The notes beneath the pieces are model-generated. The model saw only the letters and a list, made by a program, of their open reading frames with translations, had not been told where the DNA came from and searched no databases. Below, piece by piece: positions 1-7,805 of a stretch of 18,753 nt of DNA; position 1 is the first letter of the stretch, and each line of letters opens with the position of its first letter. Source of the stretch: Peptoniphilus sp. (lineage in GTDB: Bacteria; Bacillota; Clostridia; Tissierellales; Peptoniphilaceae); contig JASBZH010000028.1 in NCBI GenBank assembly GCA_029983555.1, positions 1 through 18,753 on the forward strand, written 5' to 3'. The translations under genes and the position numbers were made by a program.

Positions 1-53
1 AAAACTGACCTCCTTAAGTTAGTTTTTGGGTCTAACTTTTGGGGGTCAGTTCA
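1..53 (-). mobile_element. Left end of an IS3-family (IS150-type) insertion sequence, transposase outside window
   Basis: Read on the minus strand, the segment begins TGAACTGACCCCCAAAAG at 53, which resembles the left terminal inverted repeat of IS150-group elements as I remember them. It ends with a strong Shine-Dalgarno AAGGAGG (9-15) about 8 bases from the window edge, so the first transposase ORF should start just outside. The segment folds on itself: 3-13 pairs with 41-51, then 16-22 pairs with 32-38. The Shine-Dalgarno therefore lies inside the stem. The right end and any target-site duplication are not visible. The family call comes from motif memory and layout, not from a transposase sequence. 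Confidence 0.55.
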
Positions 54-99
54 AAGTTTTAAACCTGTAACAGTGCTTTTATTTATCTATTATTCTTGT

Positions 100-378
100 T
101 TATTTTTTAAAAGTAATTTTACGAATTATATAAAGTGCACAGAACACACCTATGGAACTGAAAAGTTCTTTGACTTCATAAATATTTCCAAAACTAATTT
201 GAAAAGTCGGGTCTAATATTTTTAAAATTAAACCAACTAATAATCCCATAAGTATAAAGGTTATGAAGCTTCCCACCATTAATGTCAAAATCATCTTCTT
301 TGGATCTTTATGCATATATATAATATAGGCTACAATCCAAAGAATCGTCGTTATAATCTCTATTGAAATGTTTTTCAT
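100..378 (-). CDS. Small hydrophobic membrane protein, unknown function
   Basis: A 92-residue protein of unrecognised family. It has about three membrane-spanning stretches (roughly residues 5-21, 27-53 and 74-88) separated by short charged segments, including KDPKK near residue 24 and a Lys-rich C-terminus. There is no signal-peptidase or lipobox site. The ATG start is supported by GAGGAG about 6 bases upstream. It lies only 19 bases after the M20 hydrolase gene on the same strand, so it is probably the last gene of the ABC-transporter operon. It could be an accessory membrane protein, but nothing in the sequence ties it to transport. The IS end lies about 50 bp downstream and no clear terminator separates them. 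Confidence 0.7.
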   Translation of the reverse strand: MKNISIEIITTILWIVAYIIYMHKDPKKMILTLMVGSFITFILMGLLVGLILKILDPTFQISFGNIYEVKELFSSIGVFCALYIIRKITFKK

Positions 379-397
379 GGCGTACTCCTCGTAATCT

Positions 398-1576
398 TTA
401 GTTTTTTGTCAAAGACTTTTCAAATTCTTTTCTTATTTCTTTAATTTTGCTAGGATTTTCTAGAAGTCTTCCAAAAAATTCCAATATTATCTTTGCTCCT
501 CTATCTATTACTTTTTTAGAGCCATCTGACTTTACAAAATCTGCCACTTTTTTTGTGTGAAACGGAATTTCTTCTTCTGATATTGATATATAAGGATGAA
601 AAGCTGGCGCCCTGTAGCTTACACTTCCCATATCCGATGAACCATCAGCAACTTTAACTTCTTCATATTGGAAACTATTGTCTTCCATAATTTCTTTTAT
701 TATGTCAGTTCCAGTTTGATTATAGACCATGTCTCTAAAAGTATATCCAAATGTCTCGAGTTTATATTCAGTTTGTGTCGCCTTGGCACATCCGTCTAAA
801 ATGTCTTTAACCCATGGCATCATCTCATCTTTTACTTCGGAATAGTTTCTTGCACGAAATGCGTATTTTGCCTTTGCAAATTCTGGAATCATTCCAGGAG
901 CAGTTCCTCCACCCTGAACAATTCCCTCTATAATTGCACCTGGCTTTAGTGATTTTCTCATCATGTCAAATGCGTGAATCGAAAGCATAAGTCCATCTAG
1001 TGCAGATCTTCCCTCCCAAGGAGATCCGGCGCAGTGTGCAGGTTTTCCTTTAAAACTAATCTCGTATGTGTCAAGAGCTAAAAATTTTCCGTTTGGCTTG
1101 TTCTTTCCCGAAGTAAGGTGCACCATTATTACCGCATCGTATTTGTCAAAAACCCCCATGTCTGCCATTGGACTTTTTAATCCTTCGTCTTCTTCTCCTG
1201 GAGTTCCAATTATGTCTACATTTGCGTCAATTAATTCTTCATTTTCTTTAATCACAAGGGCCGACAATATTGAAATTCCGCAGCTTGCAGAGTGACCACA
1301 TCCATGTCCTATATCCGGAAGTGCGTCGTACTCTACTAATATTGCAAAGTTTGCTTTTGCATTTTCTTTTTTGATTACATTACCAAAAAATGCTGTTTCA
1401 AATCCGCAAAAGTTTAGCTCTGCATCAATTTTATGTTTAGCTAAAAGTTCTACAATTTTCTTCGAAGATCTAAATTCTTGTTCAGAAATTTCTGGATTAT
1501 TTGCCAAATCAAAATTTAAATTATAGGCTTCGTCTTTATATTTATCTATACTTTCAATTAGTTTTTCTGCTATCAT
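398..1576 (-). CDS. M20 family metal-dependent amidohydrolase (M20D, AbgB/PM20D2-like)
   Basis: A 392-residue cytoplasmic hydrolase expected to cleave an amide bond in an N-acyl amino acid or small peptide, using two metal ions. The motif EYDALPDIGHGCGHS (82-96) carries the Cys93 and His95 ligands typical of the Cys-containing M20D group. GTPGEEDEG (124-132) supplies the acidic base and ligand, His153 a further ligand, and a late His in IPFHT the last one. KGKPAHCAGSPWEG (about 177-190) begins the dimerisation or lid domain. Length is normal and there is no signal peptide. The ATG is preceded by AGGTGA. It starts 8 bases after the ABC ATPase gene, which suggests the hydrolase acts on the imported substrate. 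The same order of binding protein, permease, ATPase and M20D enzyme occurs in the Bacillus yxeMNOP cluster. The exact substrate cannot be read from sequence. Confidence 0.9.
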   Translation of the reverse strand: MIAEKLIESIDKYKDEAYNLNFDLANNPEISEQEFRSSKKIVELLAKHKIDAELNFCGFETAFFGNVIKKENAKANFAILVEYDALPDIGHGCGHSASCGISILSALVIKENEELIDANVDIIGTPGEEDEGLKSPMADMGVFDKYDAVIMVHLTSGKNKPNGKFLALDTYEISFKGKPAHCAGSPWEGRSALDGLMLSIHAFDMMRKSLKPGAIIEGIVQGGGTAPGMIPEFAKAKYAFRARNYSEVKDEMMPWVKDILDGCAKATQTEYKLETFGYTFRDMVYNQTGTDIIKEIMEDNSFQYEEVKVADGSSDMGSVSYRAPAFHPYISISEEEIPFHTKKVADFVKSDGSKKVIDRGAKIILEFFGRLLENPSKIKEIRKEFEKSLTKN

Positions 1577-1584
1577 CGTTTCAC

Positions 1585-2307
1585 CTACAATACTTTTGCC
1601 AAGAAATTTTTAGTTCTGTCATGCTTAGGATTTCCAAATACTTCTTCTGGCGTTCCACTTTCAACTATATATCCATCTGCCATGAATAGAATTCTGTCTC
1701 CAACTTCTCTTGCAAAACCCATTTCGTGAGTTACGACTACCATTGTCATTCCGTCTCTTGCTAAATCTTTCATTATATCTAAGACTTCTCCTACCATCTC
1801 TGGATCAAGGGCTGAAGTTGGCTCATCAAAGAGCATTACTTCTGGATTCATTGCAAGTGCTCTTGCTATTGCTATTCTCTGTTTTTGTCCTCCTGAAAGA
1901 GAGCTTGGATAGTCATTTGCCTTTTCAGGAAGTCCAACTCTTTCTAAAAGCGCTCTCGCCTTGTCTTCTGCTTCGGCTTTTGGAATCTTTTTAACTAGAG
2001 TTGGTGCCAAAGTTATGTTGTCTATAATGTTTAGATTGTTAAAAAGGTTAAATGATTGAAAAACCATTCCCATGTTTTCTCGAATTGCGTTTACATCTGC
2101 ATTCTTGGCAGTGATTTCATCATCATCGAGAAATATTTTTCCAGAAGTTGGCTCTTCTAAAAGATTCATACATCTCAAAAAAGTAGATTTACCGCTTCCA
2201 CTTGGTCCAATTATTACTACAACTTCGCCATCTTTTATCTCTTCGTCAATCCCCTTTAAAACTTCTAAGTCCCCAAAGGATTTTCTCAAATTTTCTACTT
2301 TAATCAT
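1585..2307 (-). CDS. Polar amino acid ABC transporter ATP-binding protein
   Basis: A 240-residue nucleotide-binding subunit of the GlnQ/HisP type, the usual length for the family. Walker A is GPSGSGKST (34-42), the Q-loop is at FQSFNLF (83-89), the signature is LSGGQKQR (137-144), Walker B is VMLFDEPTSALDPE (157-170) and the switch His is 194. All catalytic residues are present. It should sit on the cytoplasmic face of the membrane and power uptake through the permease encoded just upstream. Its ATG overlaps the end of the permease gene by 8 bases, as expected for coupled translation. The amidohydrolase gene follows after 8 bases. Family assignment is firm; the transported solute is inferred only as an amino acid or a derivative. 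Confidence 0.95.
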   Translation of the reverse strand: MIKVENLRKSFGDLEVLKGIDEEIKDGEVVVIIGPSGSGKSTFLRCMNLLEEPTSGKIFLDDDEITAKNADVNAIRENMGMVFQSFNLFNNLNIIDNITLAPTLVKKIPKAEAEDKARALLERVGLPEKANDYPSSLSGGQKQRIAIARALAMNPEVMLFDEPTSALDPEMVGEVLDIMKDLARDGMTMVVVTHEMGFAREVGDRILFMADGYIVESGTPEEVFGNPKHDRTKNFLAKVL

Positions 2308-2977
2308 TAGCTAGTCTCCTTTCAAGAACTCCCATAGCCTTGGAGAGTGAAAATGTCATTATGAAATAAATAAGCGCCGCGTACACAAATGGCTTTGTAA
2401 ATTCATATGTGCTTGATGAAATATTTTTGCCCGCATACATAAGTTCTGATACACCAACTGTGTAAGTGATTGATGATTCCTTAATTAATGTTATAAACTC
2501 ATTTACAAGCGCTGGCAAAATGTTTTTAACAGCCTGTGGCATAATTACTTTTTTCATCGCAAGCTTGTGACTAAGGCCCAAAGATCTTGCAGCTTCCATT
2601 TGCCCCTTGTCAACTGAATTTATTCCAGATCTTATTATCTCTGCAACATAGGCAGCTGAGTTTAGTGATATTGACAGTGAACATAAAAACATCGGTGCTT
2701 TTAAAAATGCCAGTGAATCTGGAATAACTGATTTAAGTCCAAAGTAAACTATCATAATTTGGACAAGCATTGGTGTACCCCTTACAATCTCTATATAAGC
2801 TCCAGAAATCGCATTTAAAATTTTACTCTTGGATATCTTCATCAGCGCTAGAAGAATACCAAGAGTAAGTCCAAGTATTACTCCAACTACAGAAAGCTCC
2901 ACTGTTGTCAATGCTCCCCTCAAATAAGTGGGAAGGTATCTGCTTAAAAAATTTATCTGATTAGTTAAAAAACCCAT
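2300..2977 (-). CDS. Polar amino acid ABC transporter permease (HisM type)
   Basis: A 225-residue inner-membrane permease. Several hydrophobic helices are visible, for example about 24-46, 66-88 and 196-212. The EAA loop that docks the ATPase is GQMEAARSLGLSHKLAMKK (125-143). I start it at the ATG at 2975-2977 because AAGGAG lies 6 bases upstream. An in-frame GTG at 3011-3013 would give 12 extra N-terminal residues, but it falls inside the stem of the terminator-like hairpin and has no Shine-Dalgarno. It overlaps the ATPase gene by 8 bases. Only one permease gene is present, so the transporter probably uses a homodimer. Confidence 0.93.
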   Translation of the reverse strand: MGFLTNQINFLSRYLPTYLRGALTTVELSVVGVILGLTLGILLALMKISKSKILNAISGAYIEIVRGTPMLVQIMIVYFGLKSVIPDSLAFLKAPMFLCSLSISLNSAAYVAEIIRSGINSVDKGQMEAARSLGLSHKLAMKKVIMPQAVKNILPALVNEFITLIKESSITYTVGVSELMYAGKNISSSTYEFTKPFVYAALIYFIMTFSLSKAMGVLERRLAND

Positions 2978-2997
2978 AATGTCTCCTTCTTTGTTTG

Positions 2998-3027
2998 TAA
3001 AAAAAGTCCCCACATAATGTAGGGACT
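2998..3027 (-). terminator. Attenuator-type Rho-independent terminator between binding protein and permease genes
   Basis: On the minus strand AGTCCC (3022-3027) pairs with GGGACT (3005-3010). A wobble pair and ACA/TGT extend the stem to about 10 bp with a 3-base loop. A run of T follows at once (2999-3005 on the complement). It lies between the stop of the binding-protein gene and the permease Shine-Dalgarno. Partial termination here would leave more binding protein than permease and ATPase, a common arrangement in such operons. The level of read-through is not known from sequence. Confidence 0.75.
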
Positions 3028-3033
3028 ATTTAA

Positions 3034-3951
3034 TTATTTTCCAGCTTCTTTGTTGGATAATTCAATATACTCATCAAGCCATTTGTCTACTTGACCTGAA
3101 TCTTTTAATTCGCTAACGATCTGTGAAATTGCCTTTGTCAAATCATCTTTGCCTTTTTTAGTTGCAACAGATTGACCAGGTTCTTTTTCTATTCCTAAAT
3201 TGTCTATTATTGTAAGACCATCAGCTATAGTTGCAAATTGTTTTGCAGGTATTTCTGATATAAACGCTACATCAATTGATTTGTTTTTAAGTTGTTCTAT
3301 AATAACATTATTTAGATCGAATCCTTTTACATTAGAGCCATATTTCTTTTCTGCATATTTTTGTTGGATTGAACCAAGTTGTGTTCCGATAATCTTTCCT
3401 TCTAAGTCATCGAATGATTTATATTTGTCTTTATCTTCGTCTAAAACTACTAAAACTTGTTCGCCATCGATATAAGGTTCTGAAAAGTCAACTTGTTGTT
3501 TTCTCTCTTCATCTGCTGCCATTCCGGCGATTACAAAATCGACATCTCCAGTTTGAAGTGATGCTATAAGTCCTTCAAAAGCCATGTTTTTAATTTCAAG
3601 CTCAACTCCCAATGAGTTTGCAATTGCTTTTGCAAGTTCAATATCAAGTCCAACATACTCTTCTTTTCCGTCTTGGTAAGAAATCCATTCCATTGGTGGA
3701 TAGTCTGCAGAAGTTCCAAGGACTATTTTTCCCTTTTCTTTTATGGCGTCAATATTTTCGCCTTCTGCCTCTACATCAACTTTTACCATATCTTCGTTTG
3801 AAGTCGAATCATCTTTTTTATTTTCTTCCGCTACAGTTTTATTATTTGCCTTGGCATTGTCTTTGGTATTTTCGCCTTTATTATTACCACCACATGCTAC
3901 AAGTCCAAGAGCCAACAACACGATCAATAAAATACTTAATGTTTTTTTCAT
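3034..3951 (-). CDS. Amino acid ABC transporter substrate-binding lipoprotein (SBP_bac_3)
   Basis: A 305-residue extracellular solute-binding protein anchored as a lipoprotein. The signal ends in the lipobox LVAC with Cys20. A low-complexity Asn/Lys/Glu-rich linker of about 45 residues follows. The two-lobed family-3 binding domain runs from about residue 74 (GKIVLGTSADYPPMEW) to about 298; VGLDIELAKAIANSLG and DVDFVIAGMAADEERKQQVD are typical family segments. The ATG has GGGAGGT 6 bases upstream. It is the first main gene of the operon and is followed by an attenuator-like terminator. A promoter, a possible leader peptide and a hairpin reaching into its Shine-Dalgarno lie upstream. The fold is certain; ligand identity is not readable. 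Confidence 0.95.
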   Translation of the reverse strand: MKKTLSILLIVLLALGLVACGGNNKGENTKDNAKANNKTVAEENKKDDSTSNEDMVKVDVEAEGENIDAIKEKGKIVLGTSADYPPMEWISYQDGKEEYVGLDIELAKAIANSLGVELEIKNMAFEGLIASLQTGDVDFVIAGMAADEERKQQVDFSEPYIDGEQVLVVLDEDKDKYKSFDDLEGKIIGTQLGSIQQKYAEKKYGSNVKGFDLNNVIIEQLKNKSIDVAFISEIPAKQFATIADGLTIIDNLGIEKEPGQSVATKKGKDDLTKAISQIVSELKDSGQVDKWLDEYIELSNKEAGK

Positions 3952-3956
3952 TTTTT

Positions 3957-3992
3957 ACCTCCCATTTCTAAAGCAACATCTGACAAAATGGG
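3957..3992 (-). promoter_or_regulatory. Hairpin overlapping the Shine-Dalgarno of the binding-protein gene
   Basis: On the minus strand CCCATTT (3986-3992) is perfectly complementary to AAATGGG (3961-3967), with an 18-base loop. The second arm takes up the first three G of the Shine-Dalgarno GGGAGGT (3957-3963). If the stem forms, the start site of the binding protein is partly masked. The upstream arm starts one base after the stop codon of the possible leader ORF, so a ribosome finishing that ORF would cover the arm. The complementarity is seen directly; the control role is inferred. Confidence 0.45.
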
Positions 3993-3993
3993 A

Positions 3994-4071
3994 TCATCTT
4001 AAACTTTTGGAAAATTTTGACGACGTATCAATTTTATTCCAAATGCTCTTTAGATTATCATTGAAATCCAA
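3994..4071 (-). CDS. Possible 25-codon leader peptide upstream of the binding-protein gene
   Basis: A short TTG-initiated reading frame of 25 codons (first residues MDFNDNLKSIWNK, ending SKSLR). It is preceded by a perfect AAGGAGG (4080-4086) with 8 bases of spacing, in a stretch with no other gene for that signal to serve. It lies wholly in the 5' leader of the transport operon and stops next to the hairpin that reaches the binding-protein RBS. There is one Trp and no run of a single amino acid, so it does not look like a classical starvation attenuator. It matches no family I know. TTG starts appear used elsewhere in this window. Evidence for translation is the Shine-Dalgarno only. Confidence 0.33.
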   Translation of the reverse strand: MDFNDNLKSIWNKIDTSSKFSKSLR

Positions 4072-4102
4072 GATTAAGGCCTCCTTAGTAAATTTAAAAA
4101 AT

Positions 4103-4131
4103 ATTATAACCCAAACAAGATCTAATTTCAA
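4103..4131 (-). promoter_or_regulatory. Sigma-A-type promoter of the ABC transporter operon
   Basis: On the minus strand TTGAAA (4126-4131) and TATAAT (4103-4108) are separated by 17 bases, a near-consensus vegetative promoter. The start of transcription should be near 4096, giving a leader of about 145 bases. An imperfect 33-bp dyad (4110-4142, outer arms CCCAAA and TTTGGG, 12 of 16 positions matching) covers the -35 box and could be an operator. Confidence 0.75.
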
Positions 4132-4199
4132 TCCTATTTGGGCTATTTTTTAATTTATTGTGATAAATTGTTATATTTTTTATTTATTGCCAATTTATA

Positions 4200-4979
4200 T
4201 TAGAAATCTAAAAGTTCTTCTGCTTGAAATTCTTTTGGTTTTTCTTCAGGTTTTGGCTGAGGTTTTGGTGTAGGTTTTACTTCTTCTTTTTTAATTCTTG
4301 AATATTGATAAAGTCCCCAAGATTCCAATTCACTATCTGTACCAATCCAAACTGGAGCGCCAACTTTCATAGTTGGAAATACAAAGCCTTCAATATCGTA
4401 GTTATACATTCTTATGCAACCATTAGAATAATATCCCCCAATTTGATTAGGTTTTATATTTCCATGAATTCCATAGCCACTTTTGCCAGGAATTCTAAGT
4501 CCCATCCATCTTTCGCCTAAAGGGTTATTGGGATCATCTGCAGCAGCTGGAGTGTACTTTCCTCCCATTCCACCCCAAGCTGGATTTTTATGTTTATTTG
4601 CAATAACTGCCTTTGCGCTTGGAGTTGGAGTCGCAGTTGTCCCAAGAGTCACTGGAAATTTTCCAATTGACTGTTTTCCTCTATATACAGTTAAAATTCT
4701 TCTCGATTTATTTATGCTTATCCAAACATCTTGAGTTGGCGCATTGACAACCATATCATAAACTTCATAATTTGGAGTATAAAGAGCAGTCTTTGTCTTT
4801 GCATCCACAGTTCCAGTGACAGGAAGATTCATTCTAGCCTGCCACTTTTTAACTTCTGCAACTCTATTTGCTCCCGATTTATCCATAAAAGTATTTTCTC
4901 GCACAAATCCAGCAGCAAAAATATTTACCGGCAATAGCAATAATGCTGCCAGTGCAAATATAATAAATTTATTCTTCAC
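4200..4979 (-). CDS. Secreted L,D-transpeptidase (YkuD domain) with peptidoglycan-binding segment
   Basis: A 259-residue exported enzyme that should make or remodel 3-3 or lipoprotein-type cross-links in peptidoglycan. A signal peptide covers about residues 1-23 (cleavage near IFAAG). A short peptidoglycan-binding-like repeat follows (about 40-66, VKKWQARMNLPVTGTVD). The YkuD domain (about 84-213) has His172 in YGIHGN and the catalytic motif SNGCIRM (185-191), with Cys188 and Arg190. The position before the Gly is Asn rather than the frequent His; this site varies in the family. The tail is rich in Lys, Pro and Glu. Translation starts at GTG, one base after the uvrA stop, with GAGGTG inside the end of uvrA, so it is probably translated with uvrA. 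No convincing terminator follows. Confidence 0.93.
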   Translation of the reverse strand: MKNKFIIFALAALLLLPVNIFAAGFVRENTFMDKSGANRVAEVKKWQARMNLPVTGTVDAKTKTALYTPNYEVYDMVVNAPTQDVWISINKSRRILTVYRGKQSIGKFPVTLGTTATPTPSAKAVIANKHKNPAWGGMGGKYTPAAADDPNNPLGERWMGLRIPGKSGYGIHGNIKPNQIGGYYSNGCIRMYNYDIEGFVFPTMKVGAPVWIGTDSELESWGLYQYSRIKKEEVKPTPKPQPKPEEKPKEFQAEELLDF

Positions 4980-4980
4980 A

Positions 4981-7797
4981 TTACACCTCTAATTTATCTT
5001 TCAAAAACTTTCCTGTATAGGATTTTTCACATTTTACAATTTCTTCTGGAGTTCCAGTGGTAATTATTCCGCCACCGCCATCTCCACCTTCTGGTCCTAA
5101 ATCTATTATGTGATCGGCACATTTTATAACATCTAAGTTGTGCTCTATTGTAATCACAGTGTTACCTCTATCTACTAATTCGTCCAAAACTTTTATGAGT
5201 TTATTTATATCTTCTGAGTGAAGTCCAGTCGTTGGCTCATCCAAAATATAAAGTGTACTTCCAGTGGCTCTTTTTGATAATTCTGTCGCAAGCTTTATTC
5301 TCTGAGCCTCTCCACCGGAAAGCTCTGTCGAAGATTGACCGAGTTTTATATAAGAAAGTCCAACGTCCTTTAAAGTCTTTAACTTTCTAAGAACTCTCTC
5401 GTGATTTTGGAAAAAATCTATGGCCTCTTCTACAGTCATGTTTAGTACGTCATTAATATTTTTACCCTTGTACTTTACTTCCAAAGTTTCTCTGTTGTAT
5501 CTCTTTCCCTTACAAACTTCGCACGGAACATATACATCTGGCAAAAAGTGCATTTCGACTTTTAAAATTCCATCGCCCTTGCAGGCTTCGCATCTTCCAC
5601 CCTTCACATTGAAGGAAAATCTACCCTTTTTGTAACCGCGCATTTTTGCCTCATTGGTGTTTGCATAGATCTCTCTAATTATATCAAAAGCTCCAGTATA
5701 AGTTGCTGGATTTGACCTTGGAGTTCTGCCAATTGGCGACTGATCTATGTCGACTATTTTATCGATATTATTAGCTCCAACAATTTCTTTGTATTTTCCA
5801 GGTTTTACTTTTGACTTATTTATCTTTTGAGCCAAAGCTTTATATAAAATTTCATTGATTAATGAAGACTTTCCAGAACCGGAAACTCCAGTAACACATA
5901 CAAATTGACCGAGTGGAAACTCAACATCTATATTCTTTAAGTTGTTTTCTCTTGCTCCAATTACTTTTATTGACTTGCCATTTGATTTTCTTCTCTTTTC
6001 TGGCACTTCAATCTTTTTTCGCCCACTTAGGTATGCTCCAGTAATTGATTCTGGAATTTCCATTATTTCTTCAGCAGTACCTTGTGCGACGATTTTTCCA
6101 CCGCCCACTCCTGCAAGTGGACCTATGTCGACAATTTGGTCTGCAGCAAACATCGTGTCTTCATCGTGTTCTACGACTATTAAAGTGTTTCCAATATCTG
6201 TAAGTTCTCTTAAGGATTTTAAAAGTTTTGCATTGTCCCTTTGGTGAAGTCCAATGCTCGGCTCATCTAGCACATAGATTACTCCCACAAGTTGGGAACC
6301 AATTTGTGTTGCAAGTCTAATTCTCTGTGCCTCTCCTCCAGAAAGTGTGCCCGCCATTCTAGACATTGAAAGGTAATCAAGGCCGACATTTACCAAGAAA
6401 GAAAGTCTAGATTTTATTTCCTTTAAAAGTTCCTCTGCAATTATATTTTCATTTTTAGATAGAGTTAATTTTTCAAAAAATTCAAGTGCCTTATCTATGG
6501 AGAGCTCTTGAAGTTCAAAAATATTTAATCCACCAACTCTAACTGCAAGTGAAGTCTCTTTAAGTCTTGCGCCGTGACATTTTGGGCACGGAACTTCTTC
6601 CATAAATTCGTCAATTTTATCTATCATTCTATTGGAACTTGACTCAGTGTATCTCCTCTTTAAATTTCTAGAGATTCCCTCGAATCCTCCGGAATATCTC
6701 TTTCTTCCAGAAAAATATGAATCGTAGTAGAAAGACAAATTGCCATCATAACCTTCAAATATCGCATCTAAAAATTCTTTGGGCGCATTTTTAATCGGTT
6801 CCTTAGTACTAAAATTAAACTTACTTGCAATGTGCGAGATTATTTCATAATAATAAGTTCCCTTAGAAGTTGAATAGCAAGCTATTGCGCCCTCCTCAAT
6901 GGAAAGTTCTTTATTCGGAATAACTAAATCTCTAGAAACTTCTTTAGAAAAGCCAAGTCCGTTACATTCTTCGCAAGCCCCCATGGGTGAGTTAAATGAA
7001 AATGACCTTGGGGTTACTTCTTCAATAATAATATTGCAATGTGGACAGGCGAGTTTAGTGGAAAAGACCATGTCCTCTCCATCGATTACATTTACTTTTG
7101 CAATTCCATCGCCCATATTAGTTGCAATTTCAAGTGAATCCGCAAGTCTTGACTCAATTTTATCCTTAATAATAATTCTATCTACAACTATGTCAATGTC
7201 GTGATATTTATTTTTCTCAAGTTCAATTTCATCCTCGATATTTTTCATCTCTCCATCGACAAATATTCGAAGAAACCCTTCTTTTTTTATCTTTTCAAAA
7301 ACTTTTTTGTGTTGACCTTTTCTGTGTCTTACAATTGGAGAGAGAATTTGAATTCTAGTTCTTTCATCTAGTTTCATAATTTCATCTACCATCTGGTCAA
7401 TTGTATAAGACGAAATCTCCTCTCCACATTCTGGACAAAATACATGACCAACTCTAGCATATAAAAGTCTCAAGTAGTCATAAATTTCTGTAACAGTTCC
7501 CACAGTGGAGCGCGGGTTTTTGGAAGTGGTCTTTTGATCTATCGAAATTGAAGGGCTCATACCTTCAATGTAATCCACTTCAGGCTTATCCATCTGTCCT
7601 AAAAACTGTCTCGCGTAGGATGATAGGGATTCGACATATCTCCTCTGCCCTTCAGCATAAATTGTGTCAAAAGCCAGTGAAGATTTGCCTGATCCTGAAA
7701 GTCCTGTAAAGACCACAAATTTATTTCTCGGAACTTTTAAGTCCACATTTTTTAAGTTGTGGACTCTAGCTCCCTTTATAATTATTTCATCGTTCAA
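4981..7797 (-). CDS. uvrA: Excinuclease ABC subunit A
   Basis: A 938-residue nucleotide-excision-repair ATPase of normal length. It scans DNA for bulky damage and loads UvrB. The first Walker A is GLSGSGKSS (32-40). The zinc-module cysteines appear as FCPECG, ACPHCN with ACEECN, and later RCEACKGDG with PCEVCKGK. Both ABC signatures LSGGEAQR and both Walker B segments (VLDEPSIGLH, ILDEPTTGLH) are intact. The start is TTG: GGTGA lies 4 bases upstream and overlaps the uvrB stop codon. The nearest ATG (7788-7790) is out of frame and hits a stop after two codons. It lies 8 bases after uvrB and is its partner in an operon. Confidence 0.98.
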   Translation of the reverse strand: MNDEIIIKGARVHNLKNVDLKVPRNKFVVFTGLSGSGKSSLAFDTIYAEGQRRYVESLSSYARQFLGQMDKPEVDYIEGMSPSISIDQKTTSKNPRSTVGTVTEIYDYLRLLYARVGHVFCPECGEEISSYTIDQMVDEIMKLDERTRIQILSPIVRHRKGQHKKVFEKIKKEGFLRIFVDGEMKNIEDEIELEKNKYHDIDIVVDRIIIKDKIESRLADSLEIATNMGDGIAKVNVIDGEDMVFSTKLACPHCNIIIEEVTPRSFSFNSPMGACEECNGLGFSKEVSRDLVIPNKELSIEEGAIACYSTSKGTYYYEIISHIASKFNFSTKEPIKNAPKEFLDAIFEGYDGNLSFYYDSYFSGRKRYSGGFEGISRNLKRRYTESSSNRMIDKIDEFMEEVPCPKCHGARLKETSLAVRVGGLNIFELQELSIDKALEFFEKLTLSKNENIIAEELLKEIKSRLSFLVNVGLDYLSMSRMAGTLSGGEAQRIRLATQIGSQLVGVIYVLDEPSIGLHQRDNAKLLKSLRELTDIGNTLIVVEHDEDTMFAADQIVDIGPLAGVGGGKIVAQGTAEEIMEIPESITGAYLSGRKKIEVPEKRRKSNGKSIKVIGARENNLKNIDVEFPLGQFVCVTGVSGSGKSSLINEILYKALAQKINKSKVKPGKYKEIVGANNIDKIVDIDQSPIGRTPRSNPATYTGAFDIIREIYANTNEAKMRGYKKGRFSFNVKGGRCEACKGDGILKVEMHFLPDVYVPCEVCKGKRYNRETLEVKYKGKNINDVLNMTVEEAIDFFQNHERVLRKLKTLKDVGLSYIKLGQSSTELSGGEAQRIKLATELSKRATGSTLYILDEPTTGLHSEDINKLIKVLDELVDRGNTVITIEHNLDVIKCADHIIDLGPEGGDGGGGIITTGTPEEIVKCEKSYTGKFLKDKLEV

Positions 7798-7805
7798 AGT
7801 ATCAC

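Noticed and set aside
2978..3013. Longer N-terminus of the permease starting at GTG 3011-3013
   Set aside because: The codon lies in the terminator-like stem without a Shine-Dalgarno, while the ATG at 2975-2977 has AAGGAG at ideal spacing.
3952..4100. T-box or other amino-acid riboswitch in the transport operon leader
   Set aside because: The leader is too short and has no T-box sequence or recognisable aptamer core; only a short frame and a simple hairpin are visible.
3743..4153. A 136-residue plus-strand reading frame across the transport operon promoter
   Set aside because: It is antisense to the lipoprotein signal and linker and crosses the promoter; it has no good Shine-Dalgarno and no family resemblance.
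4152..4169. Terminator after the L,D-transpeptidase gene
   Set aside because: The hairpin AATTTAT/ATAAATT is A-T only and is not followed by T on the minus strand, so read-through towards the transport operon cannot be excluded.
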